From CALBPI01 sp038521865 (GTDB taxonomy: Bacteria; Pseudomonadota; Gammaproteobacteria; Steroidobacterales; Woeseiaceae): 64,000 nucleotides of DNA. Shown piece by piece: positions 34,759 through 44,027 of the stretch. Position numbers and translations under genes: made by a program. Each line of letters starts with the position of its first letter. The first letter of the stretch is position 1. The notes under the pieces are model-generated. The model saw only the letters and a program-made list of their open reading frames with translations. It was not told the DNA's origin and ran no database searches. Location: assembly GCA_038521865.1 (NCBI GenBank), contig JBCBKO010000002.1, forward strand, positions 310,001-374,000, in the 5' to 3' direction.

Positions 34759-36531
34759 CTAACGTAACGAAGACGGCTTTTGGTCTATATATTCGTCGAT
34801 CCTCTCTTCCAGCACCGTAAGGGGTATCGAGCCGCTTTCGAGAACGACGTCGTGAAAATCGCGAATATCAAATTCCTCGCCGAGTCTCACCTCGGCTTCC
34901 TTACGCAGATCGATCATCGTTTGCGAACCAATCCGATAGGCGAGTGCCTGACCCGGAAGGCTTGTTGCATACCTAAGTGACTCACTGGCGACCTCCAGCT
35001 CCGACATGAAGGAATTGTCGAGCATATAGGAACGCGCTTCTTCAAGCGTCCAGCCCATCGCATTCATGCCAGTATCCACCACCAATCGGACGGCGAGGAA
35101 AGACTCTGAAAGATAACGCCCGTATCGGTCCATGGGGTCATCATACACACCAAGTTCGTGTCCCAAGAATCCGGCGTACTCCGCCCATCCTTCCATGTAC
35201 GCTGTTGGCATATAGTATCGACGAAACATTGGGAGATCCGGATCTTCCTGCTGAAGCGCCAGGTGAAAGTGGTGGCCCGGCAGCAGTTCGTGAACAATCA
35301 AGGCCGCCGCACCAATCATGCTGCGTTGATCTAACTGGGAGCCGTTAAATAGGTAGTACCCGCTCGGTTGCGTTGGTGACGGCGGTGAGTAATACCCAAA
35401 TGTCAATCCAGCCTCAGCCGATGCATCAACTTGCTTGATGCCGAAGGGCGCTTTTGGCATGAGTCTAAAGAACTCGTTTAGCCTAGGCTCAACTAGGTCC
35501 ATGAAGTGTTCATACCGACGCGCCACTTCACCCGGATTTTTTGCAATGTAACGCGGATCTTGCCTCAGTTGCTCATGAAAAGCGTCCTTGGGCACATCGA
35601 CACCCATCTCGTCGCGCAGTTCATTCATCGCATGTGCGAGCTCTGAGACTTGACGCAGACCGAGTAAATGGATTTCTTCCGCTGTCATCAGAAGACTTGT
35701 GTGCCGCCGAACCTGGCGGTCATAGACGGCTCGTCCATTCGGGTAATGCATGAGGCCCACTGTTTCGGGCGAGTTGGAAAGATACTGTTCATTTAGTTGA
35801 GCGAGTATTTGGTCAAAAGCCACTAGCACAACTGCGTCCACAATTTGGTTTGTTCGGTCAATGAACAGCGCTTTTTCGCGCTCCGGCATGTGTGCAATGC
35901 GAGAATAATCTACGCGCAATGCGGCATCGACCATTTCTCTTCGGTCCAGCCAAATCTGTCGCGTCGGCCCATGCGCAGCCGCAGATAGGTAGATGCCGCG
36001 CTCCGCTTGCATTGCCACCTTTTCCGCGAGCTGGCGCAGACTCTCACTGTAGCTGGCGAGCAGTCGGCAGTATTCTTCGTTGTCGCTCAGAGACTCAAAA
36101 GTGAATCCTCTGAGGTAGGTCTCAGCGAAGCGCAGCGAATACGGCGCTTGGTATGCGGTTAGATCAAACGTAAGCCAGAAGTCGTCATCGTTGGTACCGT
36201 CATCGGCGAGTTCGAACTCAAGAATCGAATAGCTTAGCAACTCGTCAGGTGACAACTGACTTTTCCTGATAGCGGCCAATCGGGCCCGAAAATCGTCGCG
36301 TGCGGCGAGGGTTTCACGGTGATGTGCCAGCGTGAACTGTTCGAACCGCTCTATTGGCTGGCCATGCTGCACCCTAAGCGTCGTCGAACGAGTAAGCCTG
36401 TCTTGCCAAACGTCGTGCAACAACGCATCGAGCGCGTTCGACCCTGTTTCAGCTCCCACGGCATGCGCTCCACCGAGTGTCAAACTGATAATTGTGGTCA
36501 CGCATACCAACCACCTAATTCGTCTCGCCAT
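34759..36531 (-). CDS. DUF885-family metallopeptidase-like protein, exported
   Basis: A 590-residue secreted member. The start is ATG 36531, after GGGGCAGGGA, which opens a signal peptide (MARRIRWLVCVTTIISLTLG...AHA); the frame stays open about 160 codons further upstream but that part is basic, low-complexity and has no SD. The zinc motif LIVHELLPGHHFH puts His414 and Glu415 in HExxPGHH; YMEGWAEYAGFLG supplies the next ligand. FGYYSPPSPTQPSG and LPGQALAYRIG are family marks. Last gene of the island before the tRNA. Likely a periplasmic peptidase. Confidence 0.88.
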   Translation of the reverse strand: MARRIRWLVCVTTIISLTLGGAHAVGAETGSNALDALLHDVWQDRLTRSTTLRVQHGQPIERFEQFTLAHHRETLAARDDFRARLAAIRKSQLSPDELLSYSILEFELADDGTNDDDFWLTFDLTAYQAPYSLRFAETYLRGFTFESLSDNEEYCRLLASYSESLRQLAEKVAMQAERGIYLSAAAHGPTRQIWLDRREMVDAALRVDYSRIAHMPEREKALFIDRTNQIVDAVVLVAFDQILAQLNEQYLSNSPETVGLMHYPNGRAVYDRQVRRHTSLLMTAEEIHLLGLRQVSELAHAMNELRDEMGVDVPKDAFHEQLRQDPRYIAKNPGEVARRYEHFMDLVEPRLNEFFRLMPKAPFGIKQVDASAEAGLTFGYYSPPSPTQPSGYYLFNGSQLDQRSMIGAAALIVHELLPGHHFHLALQQEDPDLPMFRRYYMPTAYMEGWAEYAGFLGHELGVYDDPMDRYGRYLSESFLAVRLVVDTGMNAMGWTLEEARSYMLDNSFMSELEVASESLRYATSLPGQALAYRIGSQTMIDLRKEAEVRLGEEFDIRDFHDVVLESGSIPLTVLEERIDEYIDQKPSSLR

Positions 36532-37073
36532 TTCCCTGCCCCAAAGCAGCTGGACCCCAATGATCGTCAGCAGCGGTTCGCTTGCCGGATTGTCGCTACG
36601 AGGGTACGCCATCCACCCATTGTTTGAAGGGCCGTACGTAATTTGCAATGCGGCTATCGTCATTTTTCCGGCGCTCCGTAGAACGCGCAGCGCCGTCACA
36701 TGGCTCTGGCAAGATGGAGGGCAGCTGATCTTTTGCGGGGTCTCAATCAGCAGGTCGAGGAAGAGCCCCGCACTTGGGTTTGAGTGCGGTCGCCTCGAAC
36801 GAAATCCAACGGGATGATACGGCCGGAGTTCTCTAGACACCTTCCGTTGGCTTGGAGTGTCACTGTTCATACACCGTCGGAGCAACCCGCCCTTTACGCG
36901 TACGGCGTAATATCGGATTGTAGGACAGCTCGATGTACTCGAGCATAGCCGCGCTTGGAAATTGTCGCCACGACTTTCCTCCACGTTCCTGAGGACAAAA
37001 TCCCGATACTGTCCCAACTATTCGAGTAACGAATGGGAACTAAAGGGAAATCGCTTAAAAATCAGAGAGAAAG
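36532..37073. other. No recognisable gene between DUF885 gene and tRNA-Arg
   Basis: An open minus frame continues through here but shows no SD, codon pattern or family signature. In most tRNA-linked islands this end carries the integrase gene; none is present, suggesting deletion. Confidence 0.5.
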
Positions 37074-37150
37074 TGGCGCGCCCGACAGGATTCGAACCTG
37101 TGACCCCTGCCTTCGGAGGGCAGTACTCTATCCAGCTGAGCTACGGGCGC
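37074..37150 (-). tRNA. tRNA-Arg (anticodon CCG)
   Basis: A 77-nt cloverleaf with encoded CCA. Acceptor GCGCCCG pairs with CGGGCGC, D-arm AGCTCAGCTGGATAGAGT, anticodon stem CTGCC/GGCAG with loop CTCCGAA (anticodon CCG), T-stem ACAGG/CCTGT. It is the intact copy at the right end of the genomic island; its 3' 49 nt recur at 14376-14424. Confidence 0.96.
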
Positions 37151-37258
37151 CTTGGGCAATAGTGTATCGGAAACTGCCTATTCAAAGGTGGTCAAAATAC
37201 GGCGTCGCAAACTGCATGTTAGTTCAGAACCCCGAAAACGGCTCTCGCTATCCTTAGG

Positions 37259-37993
37259 TCATGGCGCTAACAACGAAGCGCTGTATGGAAAATAGATCGA
37301 GAGCTGCATGGGGCCAGATACGCGCCAGCGCACCGGATCTTCCAAGCCTCCAATACTGACCTGATACGCCTCGCCAAACAGGGCCCGAAGCCTTGCGACA
37401 TCCTCAGCGATGAGCTTGAGCAACGGCTCACGGTACTGGCTGATACCGATCAGACTGTAATTGGTCTCGCCATAGTCATTAACCACAGCGCGACCTGACA
37501 CGTCGATCGACTCTATGAACGACTCGATGCGCTCGTAGACGACATCCGGCGATTCGTCAGATTCCGAGATGGGCGACTTGATGACCAAAGCGACGCGTGA
37601 AGTATCAGGACGTCGACCGGAAAAAATCGTCACGGCGTCGATCGAGAAATCGACGACATATTCGATCTCATCCGAGTCGGTTTCGAAGGTTCGACTTAAG
37701 CCCAGAGTAATACCGGGCGTTGACACGGCGCGCTTAGCGAGAGACTCAAGTGTCTCGTTGATTTCTCGTCGTCGTGTTGCCGCGTCGCGCGAATCCGATT
37801 CAATGTAAGCGTCGACGACCATAAAGTCCGGTCGCCGCTTAATGTGCACAACCGGCACTGACTGGCTGTCATAGCCGCCGATGCGGCTCGCGGTCACCAC
37901 GATCTCTTCGTAGTCGCCCGACTGTGCGCCGGCTGCGCTGCAGACCGCACCAGCAGCAATCATCACGACAAAAAATTGTTTCGTTCGATTCAT
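37259..37993 (-). CDS. Exported hypothetical protein with TonB-box-like motif
   Basis: A 244-residue protein with a signal peptide (MNRTKQFFVVMIAAGAVCSAAGA). Right after cleavage it carries DYEEIVVTASRIGG, the motif that opens TonB-dependent receptors, yet no plug or barrel follows; the rest is a soluble alpha/beta-looking domain with many Arg, Asp and Glu (DAATRRREINETLESLAKRA). ATG 37993 has a very strong SD, AAAGGAGGGGG. Function unknown. The motif might let it contact TonB, or it may be a domain mixed from a receptor. Confidence 0.75.
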   Translation of the reverse strand: MNRTKQFFVVMIAAGAVCSAAGAQSGDYEEIVVTASRIGGYDSQSVPVVHIKRRPDFMVVDAYIESDSRDAATRRREINETLESLAKRAVSTPGITLGLSRTFETDSDEIEYVVDFSIDAVTIFSGRRPDTSRVALVIKSPISESDESPDVVYERIESFIESIDVSGRAVVNDYGETNYSLIGISQYREPLLKLIAEDVARLRALFGEAYQVSIGGLEDPVRWRVSGPMQLSIYFPYSASLLAP

Positions 37994-38115
37994 AAAGGCC
38001 CCCTCCTTTCGAAATCAAAGATGTAACCTTTTGCCACAGTCCGCACTATAAGCACAAAAGCGATGATGCGGGCACAAGCACCGCAACGCCAGATTTAGGG
38101 ACATCTGACGACACA

Positions 38116-39522
38116 ATGTTATTCAATACGCCGATATTCTTCGTCTTCTTCGTGGCGTTTCTGCTCATCTATGGGCTGATCCTCGTCCAAAAGCGACCAA
38201 AACTATATTTCATTCTGGTCGCCAGCCTCGTCTTCTACGGCGCCTGGAATTATCGATTCATCCCGCTGCTCGTCGGCAGCTCAATCGTCGACTATTACCT
38301 CGCGTTGGCCATCGCAGCCGCCGCGACACGGCAACGCAAGAAGCTTCTGGTATCGGCCTCCGTCGCACTGAACATCGGCATACTCGGGCTGTTCAAATAC
38401 GCCGACTTCGCGTTGTCCTCGGTAGCCGACTTCCTGCTGCTGTTTGGTGTCGAGGCTTCTTTACCGACCCTGTCGTGGGTGTTGCCGGTTGGCATCTCGT
38501 TCTACACGTTCCAGAGCATGTCCTACACAATCGATGTCTACCGTGGCGATATGGAGCCGCGCCGCGGACTGGTTCACTTCACGACGGCACTCGCCTTCTT
38601 TCCGCAGCTGGTGGCCGGCCCGATTTTGCGAGCACGACAAATTCTGCCGCAGTTCCACTCCTTACCGATTCCGACCTGGGATGGTGCAAGACACGGCATG
38701 CTGCTCGTCACATCAGGACTCATCAAGAAGACGATCGCGGATTTGCTCGCTATTCCCGCAGCGGTGTTGTTTGAGGCAGAGGGTCCGGTCAGTCTGATCG
38801 AAGCGTGGACTGGAACACTCGCGTTCGCTGGTCAAATCTATGGTGACTTCGCCGGCTATACCGATATGGCGATCGGATTGGCGCTGATGATTGGCTTCAA
38901 GATCCCGCCAAACTTCAATCTGCCTTATTTCGCCAGATCACCTGTCGACTTCTGGCGTCGCTGGCACATATCGCTGTCTACGTGGTTACGCGACTACCTC
39001 TACATTTCACTGGGCGGCAAATATCAACGCCATCGCAATGTGATGATCACGATGTTGCTCGGCGGCTTGTGGCATGGCGCTGCGTGGACGTTCGTCGCCT
39101 GGGGCTTCTTCCACGGCGTGATCATTACAGCCACCCACTACCTTGCCAATCTGAAATCGTTTGCGGGGTTTGTAGGGTCGCGTTCGAGAGTACTTACGTT
39201 GCTCAAATGGGCAATGACGTTCTACCTCGTGCTGATCGGATGGGTTTTGTTCCGAGCAAACTCCATCGACTCGGCATGGGACATCATCGTGAATCTGCAT
39301 TCACTTGGCGCGCTGCCCGATCAAAGCGCAATCGCCGGACGCGTGTTTGTAGTGACCGTAATCGCCGTGATCTGGATGCATCTTCAAGACTGGTTCGTTA
39401 TCAGCAAAGGCGAGGCATTCGAGCGAAAAAAATGGGTGTTCTGGCCCGTCCTTGTATTCTTCCAGGCGCTTTGCCTCATGACCGGAGAACCGAGCAGTGA
39501 ATTCATCTACTTCCAGTTCTGA
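38116..39522 (+). CDS. MBOAT O-acyltransferase (AlgI type)
   Basis: A 468-residue integral-membrane acyltransferase with about 11 helices. The catalytic His is in MLLGGLWHGAAWTFVAWGFFHG; the family marks LFKYADF, VLPVGISFYTFQSMSYTIDVYRG (covered in two parts), FFPQLVAGPILR and DFWRRWHISLSTWLRDYLYI are intact. Such proteins move an acetyl or acyl group across the inner membrane for transfer to an extracellular polymer. The gene overlaps the next one by 26 nt. No alginate or other polymer genes are adjacent, so the acceptor is unknown. Confidence 0.93.
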   Translation: MLFNTPIFFVFFVAFLLIYGLILVQKRPKLYFILVASLVFYGAWNYRFIPLLVGSSIVDYYLALAIAAAATRQRKKLLVSASVALNIGILGLFKYADFALSSVADFLLLFGVEASLPTLSWVLPVGISFYTFQSMSYTIDVYRGDMEPRRGLVHFTTALAFFPQLVAGPILRARQILPQFHSLPIPTWDGARHGMLLVTSGLIKKTIADLLAIPAAVLFEAEGPVSLIEAWTGTLAFAGQIYGDFAGYTDMAIGLALMIGFKIPPNFNLPYFARSPVDFWRRWHISLSTWLRDYLYISLGGKYQRHRNVMITMLLGGLWHGAAWTFVAWGFFHGVIITATHYLANLKSFAGFVGSRSRVLTLLKWAMTFYLVLIGWVLFRANSIDSAWDIIVNLHSLGALPDQSAIAGRVFVVTVIAVIWMHLQDWFVISKGEAFERKKWVFWPVLVFFQALCLMTGEPSSEFIYFQF

Positions 39523-40720
39523 TTCGCCGGACCAACGGCGGGTATTTGCACGCATCTTCCTGACCGTGCTGATCGGCATGGGCCTGTCTCTCGCCCTCGT
39601 TAAGGGGGTACTGGCCATGCTGGGCGTAGGTTCGAGCAGTCTGCTCGAGCGGGTCACACAGGCACGCAATGCCTTGCCACAGATCGTTGAAGAGCCGCAG
39701 GATCTTGTGATCGCGTTTGGCTCGTCGATGATCGATGCCGGATTCTCGCCACGCGAATTCGATATGGCGATCAACCAGGCGGGTGGCAACATCAAGTCCT
39801 TCAACTTCGGGTTCGGTGGCTTGAATCCAATGTTTCAGGACTATCTTGCACGCCGCATTCGCGACGATTTTGAGACCAGCGATCGTCGATTGAAACTCAT
39901 CGTGATCGAGTTCAACCCGTTCCAGACAACAAAATCGCGTCGCAATCTGCAAAGCGCCTTGGAAGAGTCTTACATCTCACTCCTCGCCAGCCCCGCCGAG
40001 CTTCGCGACATCACACTCGACGACCCCGAGTCCGGAATACGCATGGCATTGATCCGCTACCTCCGCGACGGAATTTCCGCTGAGATGATCACCACCTTTC
40101 TCTGGGGTGGACCGTTTCAGACCCCGCGCGATGACACCGGTGTCGATTTCGAACCTGACCAAGCAGCAGAAGAGAGAATCGGGGAAATCGTCAAAGTGCT
40201 CACGCCACGTCTGGAGGAAGACTATCCGGACTACGACGGCACGGACTGGTACTACCCGTGGCAGGGCGGCGGCACCATAAAGAGCGAACGTTCGCCCGAA
40301 ACTGTTGAGCTGATCAACGAGTACTACAACCTCGCCGCTTCCGATTACAACCTGGCCGTGGATCGACTGGACCGGATTCAGAGCGCCGACATCGAAGAGC
40401 TGCATTTTGACCCCGAGCTCGTCGACGCCTTCATCCGCATCGTTGAGAACTTCCAGGCGATTTCGGATCACGTTGAAATCGTGATGCTGCCGAAGAACAC
40501 CGATTGGATCAAAAATCCGCCCGAAGCACTTGCGCGGCAAGCCGCGGTGGTGCGCGAGATAGAAACCGCTACGGGCCTTGTCGTTCGTGACTATCAAACG
40601 ATCGAACCCGTTACGAATGCCATGTTCAGCGACACCACACACCTGAACCGGTATCAAGGGGCCGTGGCGTTCACAGCGTTCCTCGCTGAGCAATACGCGG
40701 AGCTTCTCGTAGCGCCTTAG
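39497..40720 (+). CDS. SGNH/AlgJ-like membrane-anchored partner of MBOAT
   Basis: A 407-residue protein with one N-terminal helix (ARIFLTVLIGMGLSLALVKG) and a periplasmic domain. The FGSSMIDAGFSP loop carries a Ser as in SGNH hydrolases, and DTTHLNRYQGAVAFT near the C-terminus gives the Asp and His of the triad; this is the pattern of AlgJ/AlgX-like and DUF1574-like transferases. GTG 39497 lies inside the MBOAT gene, so the two are co-translated. It probably passes the acyl group to the acceptor. Assignment rests on motifs and context. Confidence 0.72.
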   Translation: MNSSTSSSDSPDQRRVFARIFLTVLIGMGLSLALVKGVLAMLGVGSSSLLERVTQARNALPQIVEEPQDLVIAFGSSMIDAGFSPREFDMAINQAGGNIKSFNFGFGGLNPMFQDYLARRIRDDFETSDRRLKLIVIEFNPFQTTKSRRNLQSALEESYISLLASPAELRDITLDDPESGIRMALIRYLRDGISAEMITTFLWGGPFQTPRDDTGVDFEPDQAAEERIGEIVKVLTPRLEEDYPDYDGTDWYYPWQGGGTIKSERSPETVELINEYYNLAASDYNLAVDRLDRIQSADIEELHFDPELVDAFIRIVENFQAISDHVEIVMLPKNTDWIKNPPEALARQAAVVREIETATGLVVRDYQTIEPVTNAMFSDTTHLNRYQGAVAFTAFLAEQYAELLVAP

Positions 40721-40791
40721 GGGAGCACCGCCCGGCAAGCACCATGGATGGCCTATAATGCGGTTTTCCAACACTGCTAGTCAGATTCTCT

Positions 40792-41829
40792 ATGTATCCG
40801 CTGCTGCGTTCCGCGCTGTTTCGACTGGATGCCGAACGCGCCCATCATCTGGTCACCGATCAGCTCACACTCTGGAACAGCTTCGCGCCAACACGCGCGC
40901 TCATCGAGGCACGCTATGCCAAGCGTCATCTCGACGAGCCAGCCGAGGTCATGGGGCTCACCTTCCCGAATCGCGTCGGCCTCGCTGCCGGATTTGACAA
41001 AGATGCGCGTTACCTGCGCGCGTTGCAGTCGCTCGGGTTCGGCTTTGTTGAGGTCGGCACCGTAACCCCACGCCCGCAACCCGGGAACCCGAAACCAAGA
41101 ATCTTCCGACTCACCAAAGACAATGCACTTATCAACCGGCTGGGTTTCAATAACGAAGGGCTGGATGCCATGCGCGCCCGGCTGGAGCGACGGCCGGACG
41201 GGCTGATCGTCGGCGGTAATATTGGAAAGAACAAGGACACACCAGACGCGTCGGCAGCTGACGATTACACCGCCTGCTTCCGTGGCCTGCACGAGTGTGT
41301 CGACTACTTCGTGGTCAACGTGAGCTCACCGAATACACCTGGGCTGCGTGGATTACAGGACCGTGAGCCGTTGAAACGGATTCTCTGCGACGTGCAGGAA
41401 ATCAACCAGGGGCTGGCAACGCCTCGACCGATTCTTTTGAAGATCGCCCCGGATCTCAGCGATGAAAAAATCCTTGATGCCGTGGCGCTGGTTACTGAAC
41501 TGAGCATCGACGGCATCGTTGCTAGCAATACGACCATCAGCCGAGAGGGCCTGCGAACAACTCCCGACGAGTTGGACGCAATTGGCGCCGGCGGCGTCAG
41601 CGGTGCCCCCGTTCGCCAGCGGGCCAACGAAATCATGTCTTTGATTCGTGAGACCGCGGGTACGGATATGACTCTGGTTGGTGTTGGCGGAATCGACTCT
41701 GCGGACCGCGCAAGAGCACGTATCACTGCGGGAGCTGATCTGCTTCAAATCTACACCGGCTTCATCTATCACGGCCCAGCATTAATCGGACGCTTGAAAC
41801 GCGCGATCCGATCAACAACGTGGTCCTAA
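40792..41829 (+). CDS. pyrD: Dihydroorotate dehydrogenase (quinone), class 2
   Basis: Oxidises dihydroorotate to orotate in pyrimidine synthesis, passing electrons to quinone at the inner membrane. 345 residues; an N-terminal amphipathic segment (MYPLLRSALFRLDAERAHH) marks class 2. FMN and substrate motifs: GLAAGFDKDARYL, INRLGFNNEG, VVNVSSPNTPGLRGLQ (catalytic Ser in place of Cys), ASNTTISREGL and GVGGIDSADRARARI. A TATAAT at 40754-40759 precedes it without a good -35. It overlaps the convergent cyclase gene by 4 nt. Confidence 0.97.
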   Translation: MYPLLRSALFRLDAERAHHLVTDQLTLWNSFAPTRALIEARYAKRHLDEPAEVMGLTFPNRVGLAAGFDKDARYLRALQSLGFGFVEVGTVTPRPQPGNPKPRIFRLTKDNALINRLGFNNEGLDAMRARLERRPDGLIVGGNIGKNKDTPDASAADDYTACFRGLHECVDYFVVNVSSPNTPGLRGLQDREPLKRILCDVQEINQGLATPRPILLKIAPDLSDEKILDAVALVTELSIDGIVASNTTISREGLRTTPDELDAIGAGGVSGAPVRQRANEIMSLIRETAGTDMTLVGVGGIDSADRARARITAGADLLQIYTGFIYHGPALIGRLKRAIRSTTWS

Positions 41830-43307
41830 GCGGTTCGATTCTGGCTTTGCTCGTGATCGCTAACGACGTAGAGCTGCACCTGATTCCGCCCCTTGGCTTT
41901 CGCCTCGTAAAGCATCTTGTCGGCGTGCGCCAATAGCTGAGCCAGAGAATCGGCCTTGGCCGAACCAAACGCCACGCCGAAACTGGCAGTGACTGAAACC
42001 GTTGCGCCATTCGCATCGATCTTGAGTGCTTCAAGATTTTCTCGTGCACGCTCGGCCACCGCCCGGCCCAGTTCAATCGAAGCGGCGGGCAACAACATAA
42101 CAAACTCCTCGCCGCCCCAACGACTAACGATGTCTTCCTCGCGCAGCTCTTGCTTCAATGAGTTCGCTACCGCACGCAACACGCGATCGCCGGCATCATG
42201 ACCGTAAGAGTCATTAATGCTCTTGAAATGGTCGAGGTCGATGATCACGACACAGAGCGCTTCTCCAGCGCGCTGGAACTTCCGGAATCGTCGCTGCACC
42301 AGCGCACGGTTCGGCAAGCCCGTGAGCTCGTCGATCTCGACCGTCCGCTCAAGACTGCGTCGATAGAACATCATCAAACCGAATACGACTGCGGCGAGCA
42401 GCAGCAGGATGATCAGGGTACTGACCGCGTTCGACACGAACGTACTCGTGATCTGCGCTTGTCTCGCCTCCAGGGGCACGAGCAACAGAAGCCGCCAACC
42501 CAGCTCCTCGATGCGGAACTCCGTGATCAAAAGGTCTTCGCCTGAGACTTCGATGATGTCACCGTCGAGTGTCTCCCCGACCTTTCGGGTCTCCGAGAAG
42601 CCACCCAGTGTGTCTAGTGTGGGTATATAGGCACCGGTCACGAGGAAATCCGGAAGCGAGGTCAGCATGATCTCATCCGTGGCATTCACGAATACAAAGT
42701 CATACCCAAACTCGGACTTGTACCGATTAAACGAATCAAGAAAACGTTGGATGCGCTTACCAACACCGACGTAGCCCAGAAACTCTCGGTCGTCTCCGTA
42801 CACCGCGACATCGAAGTACAAATGTACGTCGCCCACCTGGCCCAAGTCGGCCATGAAATCGGTGCCTTGCGCCTTGGCTTCGAAATACCAGGCCACCTCG
42901 CCTTCCTCCAGATCGAGTGTGGTTCCATCCGACAGGTATTGGCGCCGGGTCCGTTCGCTCGCGACAAAGAAGGTGAGATCCAGATCACGCTCCATCTTGC
43001 CGAGCCGCTCAAGCAGTGCGTCCTCATCGAGAACATCAGAATCCATCTCGACTGAAAAGCTGATCGAACTCGCAAACGTCTCAGCAATATAGAGCGGCCT
43101 TAGCAGCTCATCGTGGACAAGATCATGGACGGGGGTGATTGCCTGTTGCTGAACGCGGCTCTGTTCCACAACAACGCTGTTGATCGCCCGATAGGTTGCA
43201 AAAAAGAGTGCAACGCCGAGCGCGAGCAACAGCACAACAGCGAGACGTTGTGGAATCTCGAGAGCTTTCAAAGCGAGTTTCCCAGTGGTGAGCCTGGTTC
43301 CGTTCAT
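41826..43307 (-). CDS. Membrane diguanylate cyclase with periplasmic Cache-like sensor
   Basis: A 493-residue c-di-GMP synthase. Helix 1 (LAVVLLLALGVALFFATYRA), a periplasmic domain of about 240 residues with Cache-type features (WYFEAKAQGTDFMADL; HLYFDVAVYGDDREFLGYVGVG; DFVFVNATDEIMLTS), helix 2 (AVSTLIILLLLAAVVFGLMMF), then GGDEF. The active site is SRWGGEEF with an REED inhibitory site five residues before it, so product feedback is expected. The ligand is probably a small organic molecule, as in other dCache sensors; unproven. Confidence 0.92.
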   Translation of the reverse strand: MNGTRLTTGKLALKALEIPQRLAVVLLLALGVALFFATYRAINSVVVEQSRVQQQAITPVHDLVHDELLRPLYIAETFASSISFSVEMDSDVLDEDALLERLGKMERDLDLTFFVASERTRRQYLSDGTTLDLEEGEVAWYFEAKAQGTDFMADLGQVGDVHLYFDVAVYGDDREFLGYVGVGKRIQRFLDSFNRYKSEFGYDFVFVNATDEIMLTSLPDFLVTGAYIPTLDTLGGFSETRKVGETLDGDIIEVSGEDLLITEFRIEELGWRLLLLVPLEARQAQITSTFVSNAVSTLIILLLLAAVVFGLMMFYRRSLERTVEIDELTGLPNRALVQRRFRKFQRAGEALCVVIIDLDHFKSINDSYGHDAGDRVLRAVANSLKQELREEDIVSRWGGEEFVMLLPAASIELGRAVAERARENLEALKIDANGATVSVTASFGVAFGSAKADSLAQLLAHADKMLYEAKAKGRNQVQLYVVSDHEQSQNRTA

Positions 43308-43419
43308 TCGGAGGTCCAGCCCGCGTGGTCCGCGGATTCATTCCCCGATTGCCTATGATGCGCCAGTCGGTCAGTTCTCCGACAGCACATGAGTCACAAA
43401 AACTGACCCTAAATTGGCA

Positions 43420-43986
43420 TTAACTCGATTCCGGAACAGGAAATTGGTCAAACAACTGGTCGATCGCTGCACTAATTGCCTCGCGAGGATTCTCCATACC
43501 CTTGCGCCGTACTCTACCCTCAGCGATGCCCTCCCAGATCAGTTGCTTCGCACTGGCATCAACCACATCGACGTTGAGCGTACCTTCCTGATAGCTCACC
43601 GTCTCCGTCGTGGTTCCGTATGACGGGAATGTCCGATACACGCCAAAACGATATCCGTAGTATGCGGTTGCGACCGTCGGTTCCGTGACAACGCGAGTGG
43701 TTTCACGCTCTACAACATTGGCAAAGAAATTCACCAACAAGTCGGGGTTGCTATCGGAAAAACGATAACCTCTGGCATCCATCTCATTGCGAATTGCCAT
43801 CTTGAAGTGGCTGGTGATCAGCGTTGAGTAACCGGCCTTATCTGTGCCGGGCTCTGCTACAAATCCGTAGGTTTTGTAGCTCGAAAAGTCGGCGTTCGGA
43901 TCGACGTCGAAGCGCAGACTCGGGCCGCTGGCGCAAGCCGTCAAGACCAGCACCATCAATGCAGCAACAATCACATTCTTTTGCAT
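43420..43986 (-). CDS. DUF4136-family lipoprotein
   Basis: A 188-residue lipoprotein. ATG 43986 is chosen for its GGAGAGGGAG leader; MQKNVIVAALMVLVLTACASG gives the lipobox Cys (LTAC). The conserved start of the mature domain is DPNADFSSYKTYGF, and the middle (YRFGVY; YQEGTLNVDVVDASAKQLIWEG) is typical of DUF4136. Function unknown; probably an outer-membrane or periplasmic-face protein. Second gene after the DUF3313 lipoprotein, 41 nt apart. Confidence 0.88.
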   Translation of the reverse strand: MQKNVIVAALMVLVLTACASGPSLRFDVDPNADFSSYKTYGFVAEPGTDKAGYSTLITSHFKMAIRNEMDARGYRFSDSNPDLLVNFFANVVERETTRVVTEPTVATAYYGYRFGVYRTFPSYGTTTETVSYQEGTLNVDVVDASAKQLIWEGIAEGRVRRKGMENPREAISAAIDQLFDQFPVPESS

Positions 43987-44027
43987 CGGATTCTCCCTCT
44001 CCTGATTACTCGATCTGCCTGTAAGTA

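Larger units (their letters stand above)
14425..37122. mobile_element. Genomic island integrated at tRNA-Arg(CCG), about 22.7 kb
   Basis: It is bounded by direct repeats of the tRNA 3' end in the same orientation (14376-14424 and 37074-37122); the tRNA is restored at the right end. The content is accessory: broken genes, IS copies, a solo HipA kinase and a peptide catabolic set. By eye the base composition is less GC-rich than the flanks, most clearly around 15100-15250 (not counted). No integrase or excisionase gene is visible, so the element is probably immobile now. Confidence 0.75.

Noticed and set aside
34759..37017. Longer 752-residue form of the exported DUF885 gene
   Set aside because: The upstream part lacks SD, signal peptide and family similarity and would bury the clear signal peptide at ATG 36531.
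36962..37257. Short plus-strand frames across the tRNA
   Set aside because: They are translations of the tRNA-Arg complement, a common false protein.
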